Shown piece after piece: positions 48,443-57,061 of a stretch of 64,000 nucleotides of DNA. Position 1 is the stretch's first letter. Each line of letters opens with the position of its first letter. Below the pieces are notes generated by a model that was given only the letters and a program-made list of their open reading frames with translations, did no database searches and was not told where the DNA came from. The position numbers and the translations under genes were made by a program. Source of the stretch: Oscillospiraceae bacterium (GTDB taxonomy: Bacteria > Bacillota > Clostridia > Saccharofermentanales > Saccharofermentanaceae). The DNA lies in NCBI GenBank assembly GCA_902780785.1, contig CACZGS010000007.1, forward strand, positions 124,001-188,000, read 5' to 3'.

Positions 48443-48579
48443 AACATATAGCGGCAATCTCCATTCTCCACATAAACTCCATAAAACTTCCACATGTGCT
48501 CCAAGCTACGTTGTTAACATGCATTCATAAGATGGAGAAGAATCGTTAAATGAGCTTCTCCTAAGGGAGGATGAATGCT

Positions 48580-50457
48580 ATGAAGAGAGCGCTTTCTATG
48601 GTGTTGGTTTTCGCGATGTTAATGCCTATGGCAGCATGCAGGCCGGGCGGGGCGGCGACGGGAAGTGAGACTTCCGCAGCCACGGAAACTCAATACGACT
48701 ATAAGTACCAGCGGTATGCGGCGATGTCGCCTGAAGAGATCGTTGCGGAACTGACGCTGGAGCAGAAGGCGGCGCAGATTGTGCAGCCGCTGCTTAAGAA
48801 CCTGAAGACAGAGGGCATGCAGGACCATTGCTACGGAAGCATCTACGGCGATGAGGGGAAATATACGGCAGAAGAGTGGCGCAAGATCGTTGATGAATAT
48901 CAGAAGGCCGCCATTGAGTCCGATGCCGGAATACCGATGCTGCTGGCCCAGGACGATGTTCATGGCGTCGGTTACTGCAGAGATGCGGTTTACTTTCCTC
49001 ATAATATCGGCATAGGTGCTGCAAACGACGAGGAGCTTGCTTATCAGATGGGGCTCATCACGGCCAATGAAGCCAAGCAGTGCCACATGATGTGGAACCT
49101 TTACCCGTGCGTGGCGCAGTCAAAGGATCCCAGATGGGGCAGGACTTATGAATGCTACAGTTCGGATATTGAGACCATAAAAAGGCTTTCTGCGGCATAC
49201 ACGAGAGGCCTTGTCGACGGCGGAGTCATAGCGTGCGCCAAGCATTTCTTCGGCGACGGCAACGTGGTGTTCGGCACGGGTGACCACGAAGAATACAGCA
49301 ACTTAAGTCTGATCGACAGAGGCAATGCCACTTTATCTGAAGAGCAGATCGCTCAGCTCCTCTCGGTATATCAAGCCCAGATCGATGCCGGCGTCCAGAC
49401 CATAATGGTCAGCTATTCTTCAGTCAACGGTGTTAAGATGCATGAGAACGGCGAATACATCTGGAAGCTCAAAAACGAGATGGGTTTTAAGGGCTTCGTT
49501 GTAAGCGACAGTATGGCTATTCAGTACACGTCTCCGTCGACTTACGAAGGGCAGGTCATCACGGCGATAAACAGCGGTATCGACATGCTCATGGAAGGCG
49601 AGAAATATGAGCAGGCACGTCAGATAATCGTTGCCGCCGTCGGTGCCGGCAAGATCACAGAAGATCGCGTGAACGATGCGGTCACGAGGATAATCAAGGT
49701 TAAGAAGGATGCAGGGCTTTTCGAAGATCCGTATTGCCAGAACATAAAGGTAAGCAGTGAAATAGGATCTGCTGATTCCAGGGTGGTCGCCGAGCAGCTC
49801 GTCGAGAAGAGCCTTGTCCTTATCAAGAATGAGAATGACACGCTGCCTATTAAAGAAGGAAGCAAGGTGTTGATCATCGGACCCGCGGCCAATAATTGCG
49901 CAGCTCAGTGCGGCGGATGGACTATGGGCTGGAACGGAAGTCCTTCGACCGGTATCGGAGGCGTTACGACAATATACAAAGCCTTTCTGGAGAATGCAGA
50001 TGCATACGGCATCGAAGTCATAACAGATCCTGAGCGCTTCAAAGAAGCAGATGTGGTCATTATCTGTGTCGGCGAGGATGCCTATGCCGAGTGGTTTGGC
50101 GATTCCATGGAGCTTACCCTGATCGGCAACAACGGCCTTAAGAACAACATGAGTGCGGTCAAACAGGCCAAGTCGCTTGGCAAACCCGTCGTTGCCTGTA
50201 TCATTGCCGGAAGGCATCTCTTCCTCGGCAAGTCTTACTATGACACCTGGGACAGCGTGGTCATGTGCTATCTGCCCGGCTCAGAAGGCAAGGGCATCTC
50301 TGACGTCCTCTGCGGTTGTGCTGATTTCACAGGACGCCTTCCGTCACCTTGGTATAACTCTCCCAAACAGATACTTGGTCTGGAAGAACCTTTATTCGAG
50401 AGAGGGTACGGGCTGTCGTATGGGGAAGGGTTCGTGGCAAGGAAATGCGTATCATGA
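48580..50457 (+). CDS. Glycoside hydrolase family 3 lipoprotein
   Basis: A 625-residue exported glycosidase. The signal peptide ends in a lipobox M-A-A-C near residue 20, and a short A/T/S linker follows. The GH3 N-terminal barrel has DVHGVGY, DPRWGRTYECYSSD, CAKHFFGDG and the nucleophile D310 in GFKGFVVSDSMAI; the second domain contains VGEDAYAEWFGD with the acid/base E499, in the same position as in barley exo-beta-glucanase-like members. It probably releases glucose from beta-glucans or cello-oligosaccharides. The ATG at 48580 has GGGAGG 9 bases ahead; the ATG at 48571 is adjacent to the site. It stands alone between repeat clusters. Confidence 0.93.
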   Translation: MKRALSMVLVFAMLMPMAACRPGGAATGSETSAATETQYDYKYQRYAAMSPEEIVAELTLEQKAAQIVQPLLKNLKTEGMQDHCYGSIYGDEGKYTAEEWRKIVDEYQKAAIESDAGIPMLLAQDDVHGVGYCRDAVYFPHNIGIGAANDEELAYQMGLITANEAKQCHMMWNLYPCVAQSKDPRWGRTYECYSSDIETIKRLSAAYTRGLVDGGVIACAKHFFGDGNVVFGTGDHEEYSNLSLIDRGNATLSEEQIAQLLSVYQAQIDAGVQTIMVSYSSVNGVKMHENGEYIWKLKNEMGFKGFVVSDSMAIQYTSPSTYEGQVITAINSGIDMLMEGEKYEQARQIIVAAVGAGKITEDRVNDAVTRIIKVKKDAGLFEDPYCQNIKVSSEIGSADSRVVAEQLVEKSLVLIKNENDTLPIKEGSKVLIIGPAANNCAAQCGGWTMGWNGSPSTGIGGVTTIYKAFLENADAYGIEVITDPERFKEADVVIICVGEDAYAEWFGDSMELTLIGNNGLKNNMSAVKQAKSLGKPVVACIIAGRHLFLGKSYYDTWDSVVMCYLPGSEGKGISDVLCGCADFTGRLPSPWYNSPKQILGLEEPLFERGYGLSYGEGFVARKCVS

Positions 50458-50494
50458 GATGTTAGCGGTGCCCCTTTAAATACTAAGTGGTTTT

Positions 50495-50660
50495 CGTACT
50501 TTATAGAGGGGTGAAAAAGTACGATTTGAGGCTTCGAGCTTTTAGCACCTCTTGAACAAATACTGCTTGTGCCCTAAATGGCGTTTTTTAGGTAAAAAAG
50601 GGCACAAAACAGGCTTTTTATGCCCTTTCTGATACGTTTTTTCGCGAAAAAGGGCACAAA
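50495..50660. repeat. Intergenic inverted-repeat cluster (GGGCACAA word)
   Basis: This lies in the 345-base gap 50458-50802. CGTACTTT (50495-50502) pairs with AAAGTACG (50516-50523). Then TTGTGCCCT (50567-50575) pairs with AGGGCACAA (50599-50607), and TGCCCTTT (50621-50628) with AAAGGGCA (50649-50656), the latter preceded by TTTTTTCGCGA. The last unit is nearly the same as the one at 52.1 kb. The remaining 140 bases hold no ORF and only a weak promoter-like TATAAT at 50692. Confidence 0.85.
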
Positions 50661-50802
50661 CAGCAAGTGGCATTTACGCCGTGAGGATGAGTATAATTAC
50701 TTTATCGGGGGAGGGATCCTTTGGTGCAGAGTTTCAATAGGATAATCGATAGGATAGCTTACAAAGGCAGATTAGCATCAGATTCCGTGAGAGGCAAAGA
50801 TT

Positions 50803-51528
50803 ATGAAAAAGTTCTATGGTTTTTTCGATAATGGAAAATATAAGGTTGGCTGTAACGGCGGCACGATTTATGTCTATGACCAGAATGAGAATGAACTGGC
50901 AAAATTCAAGGGATTCTCATGTACGTATAAGGGGGCTTTCCGGCCGGGGTCGAATGTTTTTGTAGCAAAATCAATTGTTGATCATCTGCTGGTATTTGAT
51001 CTTGATAAGTTAAGCCTTGTGAAGAAGATCAAGTTTTCGCGTGTGGGAGGTGCGCAGGATGAGGGTTTTGCGTTTTCTTCAACAGGAGATCTGTTCTACA
51101 ACATCGAAAAGCCGGTGATATCTTATAGAACTCAGCTGACCATATATGACGGCTCAACATTTGAAAAAGTAGCAGAGTGCCTTAATGATGATGAGAACAT
51201 GGTTTTGCGACATGTGGAGGCCCAAGAAGATGGTGTCTATTTATTCGGATATGTGAAGGCAAGAAGTATCTTAGATTGTTATTCTTTCGCAGCAAAGCTC
51301 TCGGATTACAAACTCACTGATATCAGAAAGATTAAAAGCCATGCTTATGACGTTCCGGTAATATGGGATTCATGGTTCCACGATACTGACTATAGATACC
51401 TGCTGGAATATAAAAACTGGGAATTGCACGGGTTTTCTGAAAAAGAAGCACAGAGTCACGAGTGTCTGATGCTAAAACCTGAGCCGCCGAAAGTGTCCAT
51501 TAAAAAGATCTGGGAGTTGAACGCGTAA
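50803..51528 (+). CDS. Beta-propeller-like hypothetical protein
   Basis: A 241-residue soluble protein without signal peptide. It contains about five repeating units of the type strand-turn-strand with D/N-G turns: TIYVYDQNENELAKFKGF, LLVFDLDKLSLVKKIKF, LTIYDGSTFEKVAECL and FAAKLSDYKLTDIRKI, as in WD40/YVTN-type beta-propellers; the number of blades is less than a full propeller. No catalytic residue is seen. Function unknown. Confidence 0.6.
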   Translation: MKKFYGFFDNGKYKVGCNGGTIYVYDQNENELAKFKGFSCTYKGAFRPGSNVFVAKSIVDHLLVFDLDKLSLVKKIKFSRVGGAQDEGFAFSSTGDLFYNIEKPVISYRTQLTIYDGSTFEKVAECLNDDENMVLRHVEAQEDGVYLFGYVKARSILDCYSFAAKLSDYKLTDIRKIKSHAYDVPVIWDSWFHDTDYRYLLEYKNWELHGFSEKEAQSHECLMLKPEPPKVSIKKIWELNA

Positions 51529-51634
51529 TTCTCGAGAAATATAAGCTTAGTAGTATTAAGGATCCCTGAGGGCGGCAATTACATATGTTGATTTGAAAAT
51601 AGTTCAGAAGATCGCGAGTAAAAAGGAGAACAAT

Positions 51635-51991
51635 ATGGTTGAGAACAGTGTAAATCAGGTTCCAAAAGTTTCGAAAGTATTCGGCGTTTTATCATTGGTG
51701 TTTTCCGGTTTGGGAATAATAGGAATGGTGATGATAATAATAGCCGCGGCAATGCCTTCCGGAAGAAGTGTCCTGATCGATTCAGAAAGTGGCGCCAGGC
51801 TGACTGTTTTCTTTTTGGGAGTCTGTCTCGGATACATGCTCGCACCTGTTGGCGGCTTGTTTGGAATAATCTCTATGATCGTTATGTTGGTTAAGCGAAA
51901 GAGAAAAATGCTCTGGCTTCCGATAACAGGTGCTGCCATCGGTATGTTCGCATTTGTCGGATCAATACTTGCTACAGTAAGCATAGGTTGA
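51635..51991 (+). CDS. Small membrane protein, DUF4190-like
   Basis: A 118-residue protein with three hydrophobic segments (about 12-38, 58-82 and 92-114) arranged as in DUF4190-like proteins, with the pattern VFGVLSLVFSGLGIIGMV and a loop of K/R after the second helix. The ATG at 51635 has AAGGAG 8 bases ahead; an in-frame TTG start at 51593 has none. It is followed by a strong terminator at 52035. Function unknown. Confidence 0.6.
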   Translation: MVENSVNQVPKVSKVFGVLSLVFSGLGIIGMVMIIIAAAMPSGRSVLIDSESGARLTVFFLGVCLGYMLAPVGGLFGIISMIVMLVKRKRKMLWLPITGAAIGMFAFVGSILATVSIG

Positions 51992-52034
51992 AACACTCTT
52001 AACGGTATCTGCATCAAATAGAATTATATAATCC

Positions 52035-52063
52035 AAGCCCGGGAGAACACCCTGGGCTTTTTT
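52035..52063 (+). terminator. Rho-independent terminator
   Basis: AAGCCCGGG (52035-52043), loop AGAACAC, CCTGGGCTT (52051-52059) form a 9-bp stem (one G-U) followed by TTTT up to 52063. It ends the transcript of the small membrane protein. Confidence 0.8.
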
Positions 52064-52155
52064 ATGCCCTTTTTTATCTGTTTTTCGCGAAAAAGGGCAC
52101 AAAATCGGCTTTTTATGCCCTTTTTGACCTGTTTTTCCTCGAAATAGGGCACAAG
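52064..52155. repeat. Intergenic inverted-repeat cluster (two ATGCCCTTTTT units)
   Basis: Two nearly identical units. Unit 1: TGCCCTTTTT (52065-52074), TTTTTCGCGA, AAAAAGGGCA (52090-52099). Unit 2: TGCCCTTTTT (52116-52125), TTTTTCCTCGA, then AGGGCA (52146-52151) with CAAG. Both have GGCTTTTTATGCCC before them and match the cluster at 50.6 kb. It lies between a terminator and the next promoter, where no gene is present. Confidence 0.85.
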
Positions 52156-52188
52156 ACGCCCCCAGCACCCCTGAACCCGCCCCCCATC

Positions 52189-52238
52189 TTGACTTTCCCC
52201 AAAAACATTGTATAGTCTGTATTACAACAACTAATACA
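52189..52238 (+). promoter_or_regulatory. Promoter and operator of the CPBP-GntR-DUF5808 operon
   Basis: TTGACT (52189-52194), 16 bases and TATAGT (52211-52216) make a sigma-A promoter. Right after it, TGTATTA (52218-52224), seven bases and TAATACA (52232-52238) form an inverted repeat of the type bound by GntR/YtrA regulators, where it would block the start of transcription. The regulator is the second gene of the operon. Confidence 0.75.
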
Positions 52239-52299
52239 AAAAGCATACACGCAAACGGAATAATGCTGTATGCGGGACGCCATGAAAGGGAGTGGTGAT

Positions 52300-53238
52300 A
52301 TGGATAAGAAGAAAGTTATTAAGTTTACGGCTTTGGCATTGGGCATGTCCTGGCTCATTCAGATCGTTGTGTGCCTCATCGCCCGCAACGTTGAAGGTTA
52401 CGCAGGAACGCTGGCCTTCCAGGCCGGCATGATGGTCGTCATGTTTACGCCGCTGATCGCTTCGATAATCGCAAAGACCGGTGTTAAGAGCATCGGATGG
52501 AAGCCGAGGCTCAAAGGAAATGTAAAGTGGATATTCTTTGCGATCTTCATGCCTGTTGTTTTCACGGCACTGGGATGTGCTATATTCTTCGTTTTCTGGC
52601 CTGACCTGTTCAGCCTGGACGGCTCTTACATGCTGAAAGCAGTGGAATCTACGGGAGTGGATCCTGCAGAGTATGTGCAGGCATTAGAGCAGCAGGGACT
52701 GTCGATGCAGACGATGATGCTGATCACGCTGCTTCAGTGTGTGACATATGCTCCGTTTGTGAATATGTTCTTGGCTGTCGGTGAAGAATCGGGATGGAGA
52801 GGATTCCTTTATCCTGAACTCAAAAAGAGATTCGGCAGAGTCACCACGTGGATCATCGGAGGCGCGATCTGGGCAGCATTCCATTTCCCGGCAATGCTCC
52901 TTGTAGGATATGAATACGGTACTGATTATATCGGCGCACCTGTCTTAGGTCTTGTTACTTTCACGATCACATGCATTGTCTGGGGTATGTTTCATGAGAT
53001 CGTTTACGATAAGACAAAGTGCATCTGGATCGCTGCATTACTCCACGGTTCGATCAATGCGGGAAGCACACTTTTCCAGCTGGTGCTTAATGCAGAACAT
53101 GAAGAAGAGATTGCAAGGCTCCTTGTCTTCGGACCCGCACCTCACGGTCTTATCAGCGTTATCCCCACGTTGATCATTGCAGTTATCATGGCTGTGATCG
53201 TACTTAAGGAAGATAAGAAAAAGGCTGTTGCGGCTTAA
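52300..53238 (+). CDS. CPBP family intramembrane metalloprotease
   Basis: A 312-residue protein with about eight membrane helices and all three CPBP motifs: GEESGWRGFLYPELKKRFG (EE-x3-R), IWAAFHFPAMLLVGYEYG (F-H) and LLHGSINAGST (H-x3-N). The ATG at 52300 has AAAGGGAG 7 bases ahead; the ATG at 52270 has no site. It is the first gene of an operon with a GntR regulator and a DUF5808 membrane protein. In related operons these proteins serve in envelope stress or bacteriocin handling; the actual substrate is not known. Confidence 0.9.
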   Translation: MDKKKVIKFTALALGMSWLIQIVVCLIARNVEGYAGTLAFQAGMMVVMFTPLIASIIAKTGVKSIGWKPRLKGNVKWIFFAIFMPVVFTALGCAIFFVFWPDLFSLDGSYMLKAVESTGVDPAEYVQALEQQGLSMQTMMLITLLQCVTYAPFVNMFLAVGEESGWRGFLYPELKKRFGRVTTWIIGGAIWAAFHFPAMLLVGYEYGTDYIGAPVLGLVTFTITCIVWGMFHEIVYDKTKCIWIAALLHGSINAGSTLFQLVLNAEHEEEIARLLVFGPAPHGLISVIPTLIIAVIMAVIVLKEDKKKAVAA

Positions 53239-53256
53239 TGCGCAGAGGTTGAAGAA

Positions 53257-53625
53257 ATGGTTATAAAGATAGATGATTATTCAGATGTCCCCATCTACAT
53301 GCAGATCCGAAATCAGATCGTGATGGGCATCTCTTCAGGAGAACTGAAGGCCGGCGAGCAGCTCCCGACCGTAAGGGCGCTGGCTCTGGAGATCGGTATC
53401 AATACGATGACGGTCAGCAAGACTTACCAGATGCTCAAGAACGAAGGCTATATCATGACCGACCGCAAGAACGGCGCGCGCGTAAGAGAGCAGATCGCCC
53501 AATCGGGCGTGATCTCCGAAGAGAATAAGAATGAATTAAGAAGGATAGTGTCTGAGGCAAGGCTCTCTGGTGTCTCGAAAAAGGACATCCAAAAGCTGGT
53601 TGACGAGTATTACTCAGGCAAATGA
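53257..53625 (+). CDS. GntR family regulator, YtrA type
   Basis: A 122-residue regulator. Residues 10-76 are the winged helix with the family signature PIYMQIRNQIVMGISSGELKAGEQLPTV, followed by TMTVSKTYQMLKNEGY; only a short helical tail follows, which is the mark of the YtrA subfamily (no large ligand domain). YtrA regulators usually repress their own operon; the inverted repeat at 52218-52238 is the likely operator. The gene lies 18 bases after the CPBP gene and 23 before the DUF5808 gene. Confidence 0.92.
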   Translation: MVIKIDDYSDVPIYMQIRNQIVMGISSGELKAGEQLPTVRALALEIGINTMTVSKTYQMLKNEGYIMTDRKNGARVREQIAQSGVISEENKNELRRIVSEARLSGVSKKDIQKLVDEYYSGK

Positions 53626-53648
53626 TCAAGGAGTTAGAAGAATAAGTT

Positions 53649-55064
53649 ATGGATAGATATTTCGATGTGATTATGCTGGTAATAATGGTGCCGACATTGC
53701 TGATCATGTTTTTCTATGAGTACCCGTTAAAGTGGCAGGAAAGAAAACTCATCTTCGGCGTAAGGAACAGGGAAGAATTCAAAGAGGCAAAGGCATCTGC
53801 CGCGATAGATAAGATCGTGCGTTCCACAAGGAAAACGGTGCTCATCCTGATGGCAGTATCACTGCTTATGATGGGCCTCATAATGCTGATACCTGATGAG
53901 ATGATCCGCATGGCACTCTGGGTAGTGTTCGTACTTGCAGACATTTTCATTATCTCGGTTCCGTTCATGAGATCGAACCGCGAGATGAAGAGCCTTAAGA
54001 AAGAGATCGGTATCAGATCCGCTGCAGGAACAACATATGCCGACCTTAAAGGTGCAGGTTCCGTACGCGCTCTCAAGCTGTCTAGACTCATAATTCCGAA
54101 TGTAGTGACGGCATTGCTTTTCGCAGTCTCACAGTTATTCGATCTCGGAGTAATAAAGCTCCCGGTATATGATCCCAACGGGTCATTTCTTCTGACTGCG
54201 ATGACCGGCACGTTCCTGTTCATCGGCATCATCATGATCCCCATCGCTATTATGATGGACAACATCCGCAACGAAGTCATCTCTTCTGACAGCGATACGA
54301 ACATGAATTACAACAGGGCAAAGAAGAAGGTCTACGCAGACATGTTCGTGTCGATGACCTGGGCAAACACCATTGTGGTGATCCTTTATACAGTCCTTCT
54401 GTTCTTCGTTCACAGCGATATCGTTGTCATTATCCAAATGATGGTCTATATGTTCCTTCTCATGGGCGGTGTTGCCTTGCTCGCGAAAAGGTCACTTGCC
54501 ATCGACAGACGTTACCGCAAGGAGACCACGATCGATGCAGATGACGACGACAAATGGATACTCGGTTCGTTCTACTACAATCCTGATGACAGAAGACTTA
54601 ATGTTGCCAAGAGAATGGGAATCGGCGGCACTATCAACATGGCTCACCCTGCAGGAAAAGTGATCTCAGTAATATCTGCTCTGGTACTTGTCTCAGCTCT
54701 GTGCATGGTGATCTTCCTCGGCACTCTCGGCAGATCTTCAATGAAGGTCAGCATCGAGAACGACACGCTGGTATGCAATCAGGTGATCGATCACTACAAG
54801 ATCCCTGTATCGCAGATCTCTGATCCTGAACTGTGCGAAATGGGTTCCGGCTTCTCACTCTCAAGACAGGTCGGAATCGGCATGGAACCGATATTCATCG
54901 GCACCTTTGTCGTAAACGGCGAGAAGAACTGCAAGGTATTCCTTAACGTCGAATCTGACAGCTACGTGCGCTTTGAATCAGACGGAAATGTCTACTGCAT
55001 TAGCGGCAATTCCGGTCAGGAGACAGAGGCGATATTCGCGCAGATAAAAGCGCTTGTGGGTTAA
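53649..55064 (+). CDS. DUF5808-containing membrane protein
   Basis: A 471-residue protein with about nine hydrophobic segments. Near residue 298 it has WILGSFYYNPDDRRLNVAKR and MGIGGTINMAHP, the DUF5808 signature. The last 130 residues follow one more membrane helix (VISVISALVLVSALCMVIFL) and read as a PH-type outer or cytoplasmic domain. Such proteins are frequently paired with YtrA-type GntR regulators, as here. They may sense or handle envelope-active peptides; that is inference. Confidence 0.82.
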   Translation: MDRYFDVIMLVIMVPTLLIMFFYEYPLKWQERKLIFGVRNREEFKEAKASAAIDKIVRSTRKTVLILMAVSLLMMGLIMLIPDEMIRMALWVVFVLADIFIISVPFMRSNREMKSLKKEIGIRSAAGTTYADLKGAGSVRALKLSRLIIPNVVTALLFAVSQLFDLGVIKLPVYDPNGSFLLTAMTGTFLFIGIIMIPIAIMMDNIRNEVISSDSDTNMNYNRAKKKVYADMFVSMTWANTIVVILYTVLLFFVHSDIVVIIQMMVYMFLLMGGVALLAKRSLAIDRRYRKETTIDADDDDKWILGSFYYNPDDRRLNVAKRMGIGGTINMAHPAGKVISVISALVLVSALCMVIFLGTLGRSSMKVSIENDTLVCNQVIDHYKIPVSQISDPELCEMGSGFSLSRQVGIGMEPIFIGTFVVNGEKNCKVFLNVESDSYVRFESDGNVYCISGNSGQETEAIFAQIKALVG

Positions 55065-55069
55065 GAATC

Positions 55070-55396
55070 TTACGCCTTTATCTGCAGTACCGTGCCCTTT
55101 GTAATCTTGTAATTAGTACCATCCTCGAGGCACAGCGCAACATTGGTATCTGTCGCAGACTTCACTTTGGTCCTGAAGATATTCAGTTCCTTAATCGTGA
55201 TCAGATTATTCTCATCGGCACCTTCGATTAAGACCTTATCGCCGGTCCTGACAGTGCCGTTGATCTTGCCGACAACGACCAGATCCGCTGAGGCATTCAA
55301 TCTGAATGTATCCTCAACGACATATGTGCCGCCGGACGGAGCTTCGTTAGAATCGCTGTTATCTTTCTTGCCAAACATCTTTCCGAATATACCCAT
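55070..55396 (-). CDS. Small EF-Tu-domain-2-like protein
   Basis: A 108-residue protein opening with GIFGKMFGKKD, then a beta-barrel sequence: FRLNASADLVVVGKINGTVRTGDKVLIEG, followed by TIKELNIFRTKVKSATDTNVAL, which matches the second domain (beta barrel) of translation factors EF-Tu/SelB, including the G-x-V-x-x-G-x-x-x-x-G spacing. It has no GTPase domain. Stand-alone forms are known in Clostridia without clear function. It is convergent with the DUF5808 gene, 5 bases apart. Confidence 0.75.
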   Translation of the reverse strand: MGIFGKMFGKKDNSDSNEAPSGGTYVVEDTFRLNASADLVVVGKINGTVRTGDKVLIEGADENNLITIKELNIFRTKVKSATDTNVALCLEDGTNYKITKGTVLQIKA

Positions 55397-55480
55397 TTTA
55401 CGTGTCCCCGCTTTCGCTCAGATACGAAGATTATAACATTGTCAGTCCGCGAACAGAGTTTGTCTCCAACCAAACGATTA

Positions 55481-55572
55481 TGGTAAACATAGGTAAAAAT
55501 AAAAAAAATACCGATAAATACATTGACAGCAGGAGCGCCTGCCTATATCATTAGGTAAACATAGGTAATTTT
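55481..55572 (+). promoter_or_regulatory. abiE promoter with GGTAAACATAGGTAA repeats
   Basis: TTGACA (55523-55528), 17 bases and TATCAT (55546-55551) form the promoter. The spacer is a palindrome, GCAGGAGCGCCTGC (55529-55542). On both sides lies GGTAAACATAGGTAA (55482-55496 and 55553-55567), each with two GGTAA at a 10-base period. These are the likely sites for AbiEi, which represses its own operon. Confidence 0.7.
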
Positions 55573-55597
55573 ACAAATAACACCGAGGTTTACGTTA

Positions 55598-56140
55598 ATG
55601 ATCTTATCCTATCAAGAAGCAGTAAATAAATGTGGAAGTGAGTACAAATTGCATCAGGCAGTATTGTCCGGAACGATATATAAGCAAGAGGAAGGAATAT
55701 ATTCCACTTCCAAAAATGTATCTGAACTTGGCATAATCGCAAAGAAATATCCAAAGGCTGTACTGACAGGGGAATATGCATTCTATCTTCACGGAATGAC
55801 CAATGTAATTCCGGAGAAATATAATCTCGCTACACTTTCAAAAGCGGCAAAACTGACTGACATAAGGGTCAGTCAAGAGTATGTCACCAGTGATGTGTTT
55901 TCTCTTGGAATAGAAGAGAAAGAAATTGACGGTGTTGTTGTCAGGATATATGACAAAGAGAGAATGTTGATTGAATTGTTGAGGCATAAAAATTCAATGC
56001 CTTATGATCTGTACAAAGAGATCCTGATTAATTACAGAGAATGTATCAGCAACCTGGAAATCTGGAGAATCCAGGAATATGCCGGAGTTTTCCCAAAGAG
56101 CAAGATGATAACCAAAGCTCTCGACGAGGAGGTCATGTAA
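55598..56140 (+). CDS. abiEi: AbiEi family antitoxin
   Basis: A 180-residue protein: an N-terminal winged-helix part (YQEAVNKCGSEYKLHQAVLSGTIYKQEEGIYST is in the usual location of the DNA-binding domain), and a C-terminal domain with VLTGEYAFYLHGMTNVIPEKYNLA, the AbiEi antitoxin signature (A-x-x-x-H-x-x-x-D/N-x-x-P). AbiEi counteracts the AbiEii nucleotidyltransferase toxin and represses the operon. GAGG lies 10 bases before the ATG, and its last base touches the toxin start. Confidence 0.92.
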   Translation: MILSYQEAVNKCGSEYKLHQAVLSGTIYKQEEGIYSTSKNVSELGIIAKKYPKAVLTGEYAFYLHGMTNVIPEKYNLATLSKAAKLTDIRVSQEYVTSDVFSLGIEEKEIDGVVVRIYDKERMLIELLRHKNSMPYDLYKEILINYRECISNLEIWRIQEYAGVFPKSKMITKALDEEVM

Positions 56141-56950
56141 GTGGATCTGCAGAATCTGATGAACGAGTACATGGAAGAAGGTCTTGCAAGAGATCTGGCA
56201 GCTTCACGTGTTTGTCAGGATATAGTGCTGAAAGCATTATCGGAAGGTCCGCTCAATCGAAATGTTACCATTAAAGGCGGTGTTGTTATGCGAAGTCTTA
56301 CGAAAAACAACCGTAGGGCAACAAGTGATATTGACCTTGATCTCATTCACTATTCCCTGGATGAATTGTCAATTCGTGAATTGGTCAAAAGGTTAAATTG
56401 CCTGAATGGAATTCAAATCGATATGATCGGAGAGATTAAAGAATTGAAACATCAGGATTATCACGGGAAAAGTATAGAGGTGGCAATTACTGATGATAAC
56501 GGGAATACAGTCAGGAGCAAAATAGACATTGGTATTCATAAACATCTCGAAATAGATCAGGAAGAATATTGTTTTGATGTGTGTATGGATGATGAAGGTG
56601 CGACGCTTCTAAAGAACACTGTCGAACAATCCTTTGCGGAAAAGCTTCGATCACTTTTGAAGTTTGGTACTAACAGCACGCGATACAAAGACGTGTTTGA
56701 CATGTTCTACCTGAAGGATGTTGTATCGGAAGAGAAACTGAAACAAGTGATCCGTCTTCTCATATTTGATGATACTGACATGTACGAAAACACATTTGAT
56801 GATATAGTCAGGCGATTGGACAAGACTTTCAGTGATGAAAAGTATTTGAAACGTGTATCAGCGTCACGTCAACGATGGTTAGATAACGACATACATGAGA
56901 TTGCTTCTGGGATTTTAGCTTTTATTCAGAGTTTATCAGTCGGTGATTAA
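56141..56950 (+). CDS. abiEii: AbiEii/AbiGii nucleotidyltransferase toxin
   Basis: A 269-residue toxin of the type IV AbiE system. The DNA-polymerase-beta-like active site is K45-G-G47...T-S-D63-I-D65-L, with further conserved K..Y..D-V-F-D (STRYKDVFDMFYLKD) near residue 188. The toxin transfers nucleotides to RNA (tRNA in related enzymes) and gives abortive infection. It starts at GTG directly after the antitoxin stop behind GAGGTCAT. All catalytic residues seem intact. Confidence 0.93.
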   Translation: MDLQNLMNEYMEEGLARDLAASRVCQDIVLKALSEGPLNRNVTIKGGVVMRSLTKNNRRATSDIDLDLIHYSLDELSIRELVKRLNCLNGIQIDMIGEIKELKHQDYHGKSIEVAITDDNGNTVRSKIDIGIHKHLEIDQEEYCFDVCMDDEGATLLKNTVEQSFAEKLRSLLKFGTNSTRYKDVFDMFYLKDVVSEEKLKQVIRLLIFDDTDMYENTFDDIVRRLDKTFSDEKYLKRVSASRQRWLDNDIHEIASGILAFIQSLSVGD

Positions 56951-57061
56951 AAAACACTTGTGCCAAGGATGGTATAATCATCTTATCATTGAATGAAACT
57001 GAGACAGAAAACAGCGAAAAGAACGATCATAACTGATTCTAAAAGGGGATAGGAGACACTT

